Below, piece by piece: positions 30,476 to 40,157 of a stretch of DNA of 54,724 bases (the first letter of the stretch is position 1; each line of letters opens with the position of its first letter). Both the position numbers and the translations under genes were made by a program. The notes under the pieces were generated by a model, which searched no databases, had not been told where the DNA came from, and saw only the letters and a program-made list of their open reading frames with translations. Origin of the DNA: Akkermansiaceae bacterium (GTDB lineage: Bacteria; Verrucomicrobiota; Verrucomicrobiia; Verrucomicrobiales; Akkermansiaceae); contig JANRFH010000022.1 in NCBI GenBank assembly GCA_030725745.1, forward strand, positions 33,341 to 88,064. The letters are read 5' to 3'.

Positions 30476-33400
30476 ATGAAAAATCTCCTCCTCCCTTGCC
30501 TGCTTACTCTGATCGCCGCCTTGCCGGCATTCTCCGCGCCCCGTCTGGTGGTCTCCACGCCATCACTTCTGCCGGAATCGAAGATCGATGTGATCTTCGA
30601 GCAGCCGATGGTCGAACAGGATGACCTTGGTAAAGAGGTGGTGAACGAGTTTTTTACCACGACTCCCAAGCTGACGGGGAAATTGTTCTGGAAAGCGCCG
30701 ACCATTGCGGAGTTCCGGCCGGATTCGATACCGGCGCTGGGCACGACCTACCGTTTCACCATGGGAAAAGGCCTGAAGCACCTAGATGGCACGGAGGTCG
30801 ATGCTGGGGAGTTCGCTACCGTTTCTAGTGAGTCGTTTCGCATCTTAACTTCGCAGGTTCCGAACCGCTGGGCGAGCGACTATTCGCGCTCCACTTCGAG
30901 CTTCATGATCGTTTTCAACGACGATGTGGATGCGGATGCCGTCGCGGGGTTCTTTACGTTTTCTGCTGACGGGAAAGGTCGAGTCGCCCCGAAGATCGTG
31001 CACGCCACAGCACAACAGGCGGGATACTACCGCACGAGCTACCTGCCATGGAAAAGCCGTTTGGATCCCGAAAAACATCGTGAAAATGTTGCGCCGGAAA
31101 CCTTGGTAAAAAACATCCTCATCGTCTCGCCGCTTTCCCCTTTGCCAGTGGCGAAGAACTGGGAACTACGGCTGCTCAAAGGCCTGCCGAACGCCGATAA
31201 GACCGCTGGGCTCGAAAACGACTGGCCTTACACGATCGGCGATGTCGATCCCTTCAGCTTCGGGGATGCCTACGCGCAGGTTTCTCCCAGCTCCCCGCGC
31301 AGCATCCTGCTGACCTTCAACGAGCTCCTTCCCGCTGAAATCGATGCGTCTGCGGTTTCCGTTTCACCAGAGCCGGAAGGGATATCCGTTTCCACCGATG
31401 GCAAAACACTACGTATTATAGGGGATTTCAATGAGTATAACAAATACACCGTCACACTGGCGAAAGGGGTGCTTTCGTCCAGCGGGCAAAGCCTGAGTAA
31501 TCCCGGCTCGCGTGAAATCGAGTTCGAAAGACTGGAGCCTGAGCTTGCTTTGCCCTCCGAAGACGAAGCCCAGCTGGCTTTCGGTAAGCGCGAGTATGAG
31601 ATTAGCACGGTCAATCTCTCTTCCATCACGATCCGTATTAAGAAGCTCGAAGGCAAGGGTGCTGTCCGCACATTTCAAGGCTATCGGAACTACACCGGAG
31701 TGGGGCCGAACTGGACACAGATCGAGCCCATGTCCATCTTGCCCTTCTCGCTGATTCCCGGGACGACGGTTCTTGAGAAAACCATCGAGCTCGGCACCGA
31801 TGTGGATACCGGGACAAACTTGACGCTTTCCTGGGACGACCTGCTACCCGAGGGCACGGATTTCGCCTCGCTGTTCATCGATGTGATCGGCACCCCGCAT
31901 CCCATGGCGGAGATCGAGGGCAGGTGCAACGCCCAGGCGATCGTCCAGCTCACGGACATCGGCTTGGCGTGGAAATTCACAGATACGTCATCCCTAGTAT
32001 ATGCGTTTTCCTGCAAGACAGGCAAGCCGCTGCCCGGCGTGAAAATCTCCACACGTGGTGAGGATGCGAAGCTGCTGGAGGAAGCGGTTACCGGCGATGA
32101 CGGCATGGCGACCGTAGCGCGGAATGACGATGTCCGTCACGTGCAGGCCACCCTAGGAGAAGACTCCTACACCGCCGCCTTCGATGAGACGCTCGACAGT
32201 GTCGGCCTATGGCATTTCCCCGTCCGCTACTCGTGGATGAAACAACAACCACAGCAGCGCCGCGCCTTCATGTTTACCGAGCGTTCGCTCTACCGCCCCG
32301 GCGAAAAGGTTCGCATCAAGGGCATCGTGCGGAACCAATTCGGCAACGCCATAGGCCTCGCCGAGCAGAAGCCCGCGCGCATCGTGATCGTTGATCCACA
32401 GGACAAGGAAATCTTCACACAAGATGTAGAATTGTCTGCGCTGGGGTCGTTTGACCTCAGCTACACACTCCCGGATGCGACTACAGGAGGCCATGTCATA
32501 CGACTTGAGTTTCCGGAAGATCTGGAAGCTGCGGAGAATTCGGAAGATTGGGAGGAGCAGGAAGCTCTCCAGCAAAGTGCGAGATTCGAGTTATCCCTGC
32601 GTGTGGAGGAATTCCGCCGCAACACCTTTGAGATACTTCAGCAAATCAACGATCCCGCTATCGGCGCAACAGAAGTCTCAGCGAACCTAACCGCCACCTA
32701 TTATCAAGGTCAGCCCGTCGCTGCCGGAAAGGCATCTACTTTCACCGAGATCACCGAGATCAATCCATACCCCGAGCGATACCGTGATTTCCTCTTCGGA
32801 AACCACCGCAAGGACGATTGGCGCTACTGGTATCATTACTTCGGCTACCGCGATAGCGATAGTGATAACGAAATTGTCGGCACAAGTTTGGATTCCGAGA
32901 GCGTGTTATCTGCGGAAGGCTTCGCCGAAATTCCCGTGCAAATTCCGCAGGGCGAATTTCCGACCACAAAGCAGGTCAGCATCGCCACGGAAGTTACCGA
33001 TGCGAACAACCAGACACTCACCGCCCGCTCTTCTGCTACTATTCATCCCGCGTCGCTTTACGCAGGTATTTCGCGAGTGGATAGGCTGATCCGTGTAGGT
33101 GAGCAGGCGCCGTTCCGCATCGTCGTTACAGATACAGAAGGCGAACCCGCCGAGCAGGATGTGAACCTTACCGTCACCCTCTCCCGCCAAGTTCATACCA
33201 ATACCAAGACCACAAATGCCAACGGCGATACGGTCACTGAGAGCGATCCACAGGAGGAGGTAATATCTACGGCGGAAATCGTAGTTACGGGGGAAGATTC
33301 TGCTAAAGAAGGGATGTCGTTTCCCATTGCTCCACAAAACACCGGCCTGCATTTCCTCACCGTGAAAGGCAAGGACGCTGAAGGCAGGGAGTTCGCCACC

Positions 33401-36208
33401 GTCACTCGAATCCATGTCTATGGATCGACAGAATACCCGTGGCAGTATGAGGACGGCTTGCGCATCAAGCTGGTTTCCGAAAAGAAATCCTACAAGCCCG
33501 GCGAGACCGCACGCATACTCGTCCTTTCACCCATCGAAGGCACCGCTCTCGTCACTGTGGAACGCGAAAAAATTCTCAGCTCGCAGCTTATTGAACTGAA
33601 AGCAGATAACCCGGTCATCGAGATTCCACTCACCGACGACCACGCGCCGAACGCCTACGTCTCCATCCTGATCGTCAAAGGCTCCGCCGAATCCGCGCGC
33701 GACATCAAGGAACCCCAGCTCCGCCTCGGTTACTGCGAGCTTCAAGTCGAGAACCTGCGCGACCGCCTCGATGTCGCCATTGACGATCCAACAGAAAGCA
33801 GCCGCCCCGGCACCGAGGTCACGCTCACGGGTACGGTGAAAACCGCCGACGGCACACCTGCCGCAGGTGCCGAAGTCACGCTATATGCCGTGGACGAAGG
33901 CACGCTGGCGGTGATGGGTTACGACACGCCCGACCCTATGGCCTATTTCTACGACAGGCGCTATCTGTCCGTAAATGCAGGCACATCCTTCCAGGACTTC
34001 ATCACGGAAAACCCCGAATACCGTTCGTTTCATAACAAAGGCTTCTTCATCGGCGGCGGTGGTGACCCGAGCAAGCTGGCCGAACTTTTCCGGAAAAACT
34101 TCGACCCCTGCGCCGAGTGGGCACCGACCCTCATCACGGATGCCGAAGGCCGTTTCTCCAGCAGCTTCACCCTGCCGGATACCCTGACGCGCTATCGTGT
34201 CATCGCCATCGCGCATCACACCGGATCGAGTTTCGGAAATGATGTGTCGGAGCTGTTGGTGAAAAAGCCGCTCATGCTTGAGCCGAAGCTGCCGCGGTTC
34301 GTGCATCAGGGAGATGAAATCACCGGAAACGTGATGGTGCAGAACGCCTCGGATTACACTGCGACATGGGAGATCGAATGCTCCACCGGTGGCATCGCGG
34401 AGGTAACCAACGCCACCCAATTGAACGGCCCATCGAGCCAAAGCATCACCCTTGCACCCGGCGAGTCCAAGGTGCTCGGTTTCCCCTTCATCGTCGTCGA
34501 TACCGGAGAGGTCACCGTTTTCTACCGCGCCACTCCGCTCTCGCTGCAGGACGGTGAGCTGACATCCGCGTTGGAAGCATCACTTTCCGATGCCGTGCAG
34601 GAAACCTTCACCTCCCACTACCCGATGCCGCTTCTCAGGCAGGTGACCGCTGTCCGCACCCAGCCCGGCACGACCACCGACTTGCACGACCTCCTCAGCA
34701 AGGAATTGCAAACGGCAAACGGCATCGTCGAGCTAGAATTCGCCACCTCGCCGCTGGTGGAAATCACCGCCTCCGCCGACTACCTGCTTCAGTATCCATA
34801 CGGCTGCGCGGAGCAAACCAGCTCCTCGCTCATGCCGTGGTTTGCTGTGAAAAACCTTCGTCCCTACGTCCCGGCCTTCGCGAAGAAGAGCGACAAGGAA
34901 GTGGAGAAAGCTATCAACGCCGGAGTCGGCCGCCTGCTCAGCATGCAACAACCGAACGGCTCCTTCGGCTACTGGCCGGGCGCGACCGAGACCAATGAAT
35001 GGGTCACCCCCTACGCGGGCATGGTTCTCACCCTCGCTTCGCAAAACGGCGGCAATGTCCCGCAATCCGCCCTCGACAGCCTCGCGCAGTATCTCATCGG
35101 CACGCTCAGGGGCGCAGGTGAGGAGAAAAATTCCACCGCTTTGGAAAACCACGCACGCACGCTCTACACGCTCGCCCTGCTTGGAAAAGCACAGGTGCCA
35201 TATCATTCCCTTATGGTGGAGAAACTCCCCTTCATGAGCGATACCGCACGCGCCCTCCTCGCCGCAGCCATGGCCGTCGGCTCCGAGGGGCGACCCCAGG
35301 TGCTCTCCGCAGCAAGCGGCATCCTTTCCTCGAAAACTGCCTTCAAGGAAAATACCGATGAGAACTACTGGATTCCCCGTGGATCCGCGCTGCCTGCGGT
35401 GCTTATCGCCCGCATCGCCATCGATCCCGATTCCAAGGAAGTTCACGCCACCCTCGACAGGCTCCTGAACGACCGCAATCCCTACGGCCACTGGCGCAGC
35501 ACCTGGATGAACGGCTGGAGCATGCTCGCCGTAGCCCAATACGCTGCGCACCAATCACCAGACCAAGCGAACGCCGAAATACTCGTGAACATCGATGGCG
35601 AAAGCCGGAAGATCAGCCTCAACCCCGAGAGCCCCACAGCTGCCCTGTCCTTCCCGCTCACCGCCGCCACGACCATGACGGTTTCCTGCGAAAGCACCAC
35701 CTACGTCCGCATGAAAGTCGCGGGCAAACCGGCGATCACTCCGTTGGCACCTGTCGCGAAAAACGGCCTGTCCATCGACCGTTTCTACGAAAAAGTCCTG
35801 CCCAGCGGCCAGACCGAAGTCCTCAAACAGCCCGCCCTCGGCGATCTCATCCGCGTGACCCTCCGCGTGACCCTGCCGGAGGACGACAGCCGCTACGTCG
35901 TCGTCGATGACCCGCTTCCCTCCATCTTCGAGACGGTGAACACCGACTTCGCCTCGCAGTCATCCGCCCAGAACGTCCGCACCAGCGAGAACGACTGGAC
36001 GGTATCGCATTCCGAGCTCCGCTCCGACCGCGCCGTGTTTTTCATGGATCGAGTCTGGAGAAAAGGCACCTACGAGCTCACCTACCTCGCCCGCTGCACC
36101 ATCCCCGGCGAGGTCAACGTCCCACCCGCCAAGGTCGAGTCCATGTATGACCCGGAAAATTACGCCCTCTCCGCCTCCTCGAAATTCACCTCAGCGCCCG
36201 CAGAATAA
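30476..36208 (+). CDS. Alpha-2-macroglobulin family protein (YfhM type)
   Basis: A 1910-residue secreted protein with signal peptide MKNLLLPCLLTLIAALPAFS (ATG 30476, preferred over an ATG 21 nt upstream). It has the bacterial A2M plan: many MG domains, the MG-domain signature YSWMKQQPQ/FTERSLYRPGEKVRIKGI, a bait-like region, and the thioester motif GCAEQ (Cys about 1444, Gln about 1447), the bacterial CxEQ form. The C-terminus ends with the complement-like LPDTLTRYRV upstream and the YEVKYLAR-like LTYLARCTIPGEV. It traps external proteases to protect the cell. No pbpC is adjacent, although such genes are often paired. Confidence 0.95.
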   Translation: MKNLLLPCLLTLIAALPAFSAPRLVVSTPSLLPESKIDVIFEQPMVEQDDLGKEVVNEFFTTTPKLTGKLFWKAPTIAEFRPDSIPALGTTYRFTMGKGLKHLDGTEVDAGEFATVSSESFRILTSQVPNRWASDYSRSTSSFMIVFNDDVDADAVAGFFTFSADGKGRVAPKIVHATAQQAGYYRTSYLPWKSRLDPEKHRENVAPETLVKNILIVSPLSPLPVAKNWELRLLKGLPNADKTAGLENDWPYTIGDVDPFSFGDAYAQVSPSSPRSILLTFNELLPAEIDASAVSVSPEPEGISVSTDGKTLRIIGDFNEYNKYTVTLAKGVLSSSGQSLSNPGSREIEFERLEPELALPSEDEAQLAFGKREYEISTVNLSSITIRIKKLEGKGAVRTFQGYRNYTGVGPNWTQIEPMSILPFSLIPGTTVLEKTIELGTDVDTGTNLTLSWDDLLPEGTDFASLFIDVIGTPHPMAEIEGRCNAQAIVQLTDIGLAWKFTDTSSLVYAFSCKTGKPLPGVKISTRGEDAKLLEEAVTGDDGMATVARNDDVRHVQATLGEDSYTAAFDETLDSVGLWHFPVRYSWMKQQPQQRRAFMFTERSLYRPGEKVRIKGIVRNQFGNAIGLAEQKPARIVIVDPQDKEIFTQDVELSALGSFDLSYTLPDATTGGHVIRLEFPEDLEAAENSEDWEEQEALQQSARFELSLRVEEFRRNTFEILQQINDPAIGATEVSANLTATYYQGQPVAAGKASTFTEITEINPYPERYRDFLFGNHRKDDWRYWYHYFGYRDSDSDNEIVGTSLDSESVLSAEGFAEIPVQIPQGEFPTTKQVSIATEVTDANNQTLTARSSATIHPASLYAGISRVDRLIRVGEQAPFRIVVTDTEGEPAEQDVNLTVTLSRQVHTNTKTTNANGDTVTESDPQEEVISTAEIVVTGEDSAKEGMSFPIAPQNTGLHFLTVKGKDAEGREFATVTRIHVYGSTEYPWQYEDGLRIKLVSEKKSYKPGETARILVLSPIEGTALVTVEREKILSSQLIELKADNPVIEIPLTDDHAPNAYVSILIVKGSAESARDIKEPQLRLGYCELQVENLRDRLDVAIDDPTESSRPGTEVTLTGTVKTADGTPAAGAEVTLYAVDEGTLAVMGYDTPDPMAYFYDRRYLSVNAGTSFQDFITENPEYRSFHNKGFFIGGGGDPSKLAELFRKNFDPCAEWAPTLITDAEGRFSSSFTLPDTLTRYRVIAIAHHTGSSFGNDVSELLVKKPLMLEPKLPRFVHQGDEITGNVMVQNASDYTATWEIECSTGGIAEVTNATQLNGPSSQSITLAPGESKVLGFPFIVVDTGEVTVFYRATPLSLQDGELTSALEASLSDAVQETFTSHYPMPLLRQVTAVRTQPGTTTDLHDLLSKELQTANGIVELEFATSPLVEITASADYLLQYPYGCAEQTSSSLMPWFAVKNLRPYVPAFAKKSDKEVEKAINAGVGRLLSMQQPNGSFGYWPGATETNEWVTPYAGMVLTLASQNGGNVPQSALDSLAQYLIGTLRGAGEEKNSTALENHARTLYTLALLGKAQVPYHSLMVEKLPFMSDTARALLAAAMAVGSEGRPQVLSAASGILSSKTAFKENTDENYWIPRGSALPAVLIARIAIDPDSKEVHATLDRLLNDRNPYGHWRSTWMNGWSMLAVAQYAAHQSPDQANAEILVNIDGESRKISLNPESPTAALSFPLTAATTMTVSCESTTYVRMKVAGKPAITPLAPVAKNGLSIDRFYEKVLPSGQTEVLKQPALGDLIRVTLRVTLPEDDSRYVVVDDPLPSIFETVNTDFASQSSAQNVRTSENDWTVSHSELRSDRAVFFMDRVWRKGTYELTYLARCTIPGEVNVPPAKVESMYDPENYALSASSKFTSAPAE

Positions 36209-36412
36209 TCCCAAAGCCTCCGGCTCCGGAGGCAGCCTGTTGTCGCTTTCACGAATCTCCCCCCGCTCCGCCCGTCGGTGCGAAGAGGAACTTTTTCGAA
36301 GAAAGCCTCAGCAGGTTGTCCCCGCAGCCGGAGCGCGAAGCCGGAAATCCCGGAAAAACGTGGCTTGCAGGAATTCGCGAGATTTGGTTCTTTTCGCGCC
36401 GCACCTTCAAGT

Positions 36413-36487
36413 GCCGCTGTAGCTCAGGGGTAGAGCAGCTCATTCGTAATGAGCAGGTCGTCGGTTCAAATCCGACCAGCGGCTCCA
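36413..36487 (+). tRNA. tRNA-Thr (anticodon CGT)
   Basis: Acceptor strands GCCGCTG and CAGCGGC pair perfectly. The anticodon stem is GCTCA/TGAGC with loop TTCGTAA, giving anticodon CGT (reads ACG, Thr). The T arm carries GGTTCAAATCC. The discriminator is T and CCA is encoded. It stands alone and ends the housekeeping-like region; the carbohydrate gene block begins about 160 nt further. The 436 bp from the macroglobulin stop to the next gene (36209-36643) holds only this tRNA. Confidence 0.96.
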
Positions 36488-36643
36488 TATTAAATGGAAA
36501 AAGCGAACGATCTAGTATTTGTAAGAGCTTTCGTCTCTATTCCGTATCTGGAGGTCTGTTGCGGGAATAGTTTGAATGCAGCAGATTCAAGTATCACTGT
36601 AGTCGTCAACGCATCGCCGAAATTTTAATCACATCAGACATTA

Positions 36644-37612
36644 ATGAAATCACTTGTATCACTAACTGCGCTTATTCTTTTTTCGACATTCGCTACAGCG
36701 GAAAAAAAAGAATTTGGAACCGTGAAAATAACATACACCGAGCTTCCTGCTATTGGACTGGAGGATGGTATCATGCGCCGTGATCCGAGTGACATTATCA
36801 AAGTAGGTGACCTCTTTTACGTTTGGTATTCCAAGGGAACTATCGCTCCCGGATACGATGCCACCATCTGGTATGCGACTTCACCCGACGGTCTTGACTG
36901 GACGGAAAAAGGAGAGTCTCTGGCGCAGGGCGAGCCGGGAACTTGGGAAGGTGCTAGCGTTTTCACTCCGAACATCCTCGTCGCCGAAGGGAAATACTGG
37001 CTTTTCTACACTGGGACATCCAATGAGATCAGCGAGAAGCCATTCAATCCGGATTCTAAAATCGGTATCGCTGTTTCTGATTCACCAGATGGACCATGGG
37101 AGCGTATCTCTGATGAGCCGGCTCTAAAAAACAGCGACATAGCCGAAGATTTCGATAGCCACCTGATCGATGATGCCTGTCTAGTGGTTCGCAATGGCAA
37201 ATACTGGTTTTATTATAAGGGACGCCAGCTCGGGAAAAGCCCTGCCCAAACTAAGATGGGAGTCGCAATCTCAGATAAACCGGGCGGCCCTTACGTGAAA
37301 TACGAAAAAAACCCGATCATCCCGGGCAACCACGAGGTATTCGTCTGGGCGCAGGGTGAGGGCGTCGCCGCGATGATCGGTACCACGGGGCCGAAGGATA
37401 TCACTAGGTCGATCCTCTACGCAGAAGACGGTCTGAATTTCACCAAAACCCACAATGTCATGAACGGCCCGGTGGGTGCCGGTGGCTACCGTCCTGGATC
37501 CTTCACCGACAAGGGTGAAGGCAAGGAAGTCGAGTGGGGCGTGGAATTGCAATATCCGAAAGGAAAAGGTCTGCCATACATCCAGCGTTGGGATGCGAAA
37601 TGGTCTGAGTGA
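36644..37612 (+). CDS. Secreted glycoside hydrolase, GH117/GH43-like five-bladed propeller
   Basis: A 322-residue protein with a signal peptide (MKSLVSLTALILFSTFATAE). The blades start with RRDPSDIIKVGDLFYVWYSKG, whose Asp matches the catalytic base position, and continue with ATIWYATSPDGLDWTEKGES, SVFTPNILVAEGKYWLFYTG, FDSHLIDDACLVVRNGKYW and a GVAISDKPGGPYVK strand. The pattern is closest to neoagarobiose-hydrolase-type GH117, with GH43 the alternative. The substrate is probably a galactan or other algal glycan, released outside the cell. It is the first gene after the tRNA and its codons are AT-richer than the upstream macroglobulin. Confidence 0.78.
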   Translation: MKSLVSLTALILFSTFATAEKKEFGTVKITYTELPAIGLEDGIMRRDPSDIIKVGDLFYVWYSKGTIAPGYDATIWYATSPDGLDWTEKGESLAQGEPGTWEGASVFTPNILVAEGKYWLFYTGTSNEISEKPFNPDSKIGIAVSDSPDGPWERISDEPALKNSDIAEDFDSHLIDDACLVVRNGKYWFYYKGRQLGKSPAQTKMGVAISDKPGGPYVKYEKNPIIPGNHEVFVWAQGEGVAAMIGTTGPKDITRSILYAEDGLNFTKTHNVMNGPVGAGGYRPGSFTDKGEGKEVEWGVELQYPKGKGLPYIQRWDAKWSE

Positions 37613-37739
37613 CCTACTAACTCGCTAAACCGGATTTAGAGCCTGCGCCCCTCATGGAGCGCAGGCTTATTTTTGTGGCTCAGCGCATATTCTGAAAAAT
37701 GGGTATGACGACTCCGTGTCTTATCCCCATAGTCGTCCC

Positions 37740-39914
37740 ATGACCCGCGTGATTCTAGCCTTCCTTTTCTCCGCCTCGCTCCTCAGTTCAGCCGAGCGCC
37801 CGAATATTGTTTTCATTTTCTCGGATGACCATGCGCTCAATTCCATCTCAGCTTATGGCGGGCCGTTGAAGGATGTGGCACCGACGCCGAACCTCGACCG
37901 CATCGCGGCGGAGGGCGCGATTTTCACAAATTCGTTTTGTTCGAACTCGATCTGCGGGCCTTCGCGCGCGGCGATCCTGACGGGAAAGCACAGCCATGTG
38001 AACGGCTATGTTGATAACAACAACTCACGCTTCGACGGCAGCCAGACGACCTTTCCGAAACTGCTGCAGAAAGCCGGCTACCAGACGGCAATCGTGGGGA
38101 AATGGCATCTCGTTTCCGATCCGCAGGGCTTCGATCATTGGGAGGTTTTACCGGGGCAGGGCAGTTACTATAATCCCGATTTTCTGCAGCAGGAGGGCGG
38201 GAGAAAACGTTACGATGGTTATGTCACCGATATCGTAACGGATCTGGCCATCGACTGGTTGGAGAAGGAAAGGGATCCTGATAAACCGTTCGTCCTCATG
38301 TGCCAGCATAAGGCGCCTCACCGCAATTGGTCACCAGCGCTCCGTCATGTGACCTTGTTCGATGGTATTGATATCCCCGAGCCCGCGAGCCTTTTCGACG
38401 ATTACTCCAAGCGCAGCAAGACGCTGGGGGAGCAGGCGATGTCGATCGCGAAGGACATGTCTTGGAATAACGATATGAAATTTCACGGAGAGAACCTTTT
38501 TCTGGAAAAATTCACGAGTGAGCCGGATAATGGAGAATACGCGCGCATGAGCGAGGAGCAGAAAAAGGCGTGGGACGCGGCCTATGAACCGTTGAACCAG
38601 GAATTCATCAAAGCGGTCGAGTCCGGCAAACTGAAGGGCGATGCCATCACTTCCTGGAAATATCAGCGATACATCAAGGACTACCTGCGCTGCATCAAGG
38701 CGGTGGATGAGAATGTCGGGCGGCTACTCGATTACCTCGATGAATCCGGACAAGCGGAAAACACCATCGTGATCTACTCCTCCGACCAGGGTTTCTACCT
38801 CGGCGAGCACGGCTGGTATGACAAGCGCTGGATGTTCGAGGAAAGCCTCGCCATGCCTTTCCTCGCGCGCTGGCCAGGTGTGATCAAGCCGGGTATGCGG
38901 AATGATGCCCTCATCCAGAACATCGATTACGCTCCGACTTTCCTGGAAGTGGCCGGGGTCGAGGTACCTGCAACGGTGCAGGGAAAAAGTTTAATTCCGC
39001 TTTTGAAAAATACGGTCAAGTCGGAAGAATGGCGCGAAGCTATCTACTATTTCTATAGTGGAGAGGAAACCCATCAGGTCGCCGCCCATGACGGTGTGCG
39101 GAACAAGCGTTACAAAGTGATGTATTTCCCTGATACCGAGGAGTGGAATCTCTTCGATCTACTGAAGGATCCCAGCGAGATGGCATCTGTCCATGATGAT
39201 CCAGAATACAAGGAGGTGCTGGAGGACATGAAGGTGCTGTATGCTTCTCTGCGCAAGGAATACCACATGTCCGAGGCGACCGTGCCGGCGGAGAGGTTGA
39301 AGCAGAAGTGGTGGGCGGAAAGGCACAAGGCGAAGGTGGCCGAGGCCGCGGAAGGTGGGCATGATATTGTCTTTATCGGCGACTCTATCACTCAAGGCTT
39401 CGAAGGAGCAGGTAAGGCCGCCTGGAAGGAACTCACCGATGGAAAGAATGCCCTGAATCTAGGCTTCTCCGGGGATCGCACGCAGGAAGTGCTTTGGAGG
39501 CTGATGAATGGTGAGCTTGAGGGTGTTGATCCGAAGCTGTTTGTCCTGATGATCGGCACGAACAACACCGGGCACAACCAAACCGCTCCGGGGGAGACGG
39601 CTGATGGGGTTCGACTGATCGTTGAGCTCCTTCGCGACCGCAGCCCGGATGCTGAAATCCTGTTGCTTTCGGTTTTCCCCCGTGGCGAAATGCCTGAAAA
39701 TCCGCTGCGGAAAATCAATGATGGCATCAACACGATCATCAAGGATCTAGCCGATGGAGAGCACGTCCACTGGCTGGATCTGAGCGGGGTTTTCCTCGAT
39801 GTAAAAGGTGTTTTGCCGAAGTCCGTCATGCCGGATTCCCTGCATCCGAAGGAAGAGGGCTACCGCATGTGGGCTGAGGCAATGGCTTCTGAAGTTGAGC
39901 GACTTATGAAATAG
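37740..39914 (+). CDS. Bifunctional sulfatase fused to an SGNH/GDSL esterase
   Basis: Secreted (signal MTRVILAFLFSASLLSS). N-terminal formylglycine sulfatase: NIVFIFSDDHA (metal Asp pair) and SICGPSRAAILTGK (the Cys of CxPSR becomes formylglycine), then GKWH, and SSDQGFYLGEHGWYDKR near residue 350. After about residue 535 a complete SGNH hydrolase domain begins: GDSITQGFEG (Ser), SGDRTQEVLWRL (Gly), MIGTNNTGH (Asn) and DSLHPKEEGY (Asp, His). The 724-residue fusion suggests coordinated removal of sulfate and acyl groups from one polysaccharide. Its ATG at 37740 is chosen to start the signal. No sulfatase-maturase gene is in the window. Confidence 0.92.
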   Translation: MTRVILAFLFSASLLSSAERPNIVFIFSDDHALNSISAYGGPLKDVAPTPNLDRIAAEGAIFTNSFCSNSICGPSRAAILTGKHSHVNGYVDNNNSRFDGSQTTFPKLLQKAGYQTAIVGKWHLVSDPQGFDHWEVLPGQGSYYNPDFLQQEGGRKRYDGYVTDIVTDLAIDWLEKERDPDKPFVLMCQHKAPHRNWSPALRHVTLFDGIDIPEPASLFDDYSKRSKTLGEQAMSIAKDMSWNNDMKFHGENLFLEKFTSEPDNGEYARMSEEQKKAWDAAYEPLNQEFIKAVESGKLKGDAITSWKYQRYIKDYLRCIKAVDENVGRLLDYLDESGQAENTIVIYSSDQGFYLGEHGWYDKRWMFEESLAMPFLARWPGVIKPGMRNDALIQNIDYAPTFLEVAGVEVPATVQGKSLIPLLKNTVKSEEWREAIYYFYSGEETHQVAAHDGVRNKRYKVMYFPDTEEWNLFDLLKDPSEMASVHDDPEYKEVLEDMKVLYASLRKEYHMSEATVPAERLKQKWWAERHKAKVAEAAEGGHDIVFIGDSITQGFEGAGKAAWKELTDGKNALNLGFSGDRTQEVLWRLMNGELEGVDPKLFVLMIGTNNTGHNQTAPGETADGVRLIVELLRDRSPDAEILLLSVFPRGEMPENPLRKINDGINTIIKDLADGEHVHWLDLSGVFLDVKGVLPKSVMPDSLHPKEEGYRMWAEAMASEVERLMK

Positions 39915-40157
39915 TTGGACTCTCCAGAATTACCACCAGCGAAGGGGACAACTCCACTCGGTTTGACGTAATGAACCGACGCCGGAAGCGGTGCTCATAC
40001 GAAAGATTCGAACGCTTGTCTCGGACCCTCTTTTGAAAGGTCACGAGGCGTAAGACTTCGTTTAATTACGTATGCGGAAAATGGCGAGAATGAACGCGAC
40101 GAGACAGCCCTTGTTCTTCATTTTTGTGGCTTTCAGAAGAGTCCATCGGAAATTTCC

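Noticed and set aside
34733-35554. Open frame on the minus strand inside the macroglobulin gene
   Set aside because: Antisense of the conserved thioester domain, with GC-driven lack of stops.
39915-40157. Possible IS or gene remnant between the sulfatase fusion and the DUF1552 gene
   Set aside because: No terminal repeats or transposase words could be seen; content remains unexplained.
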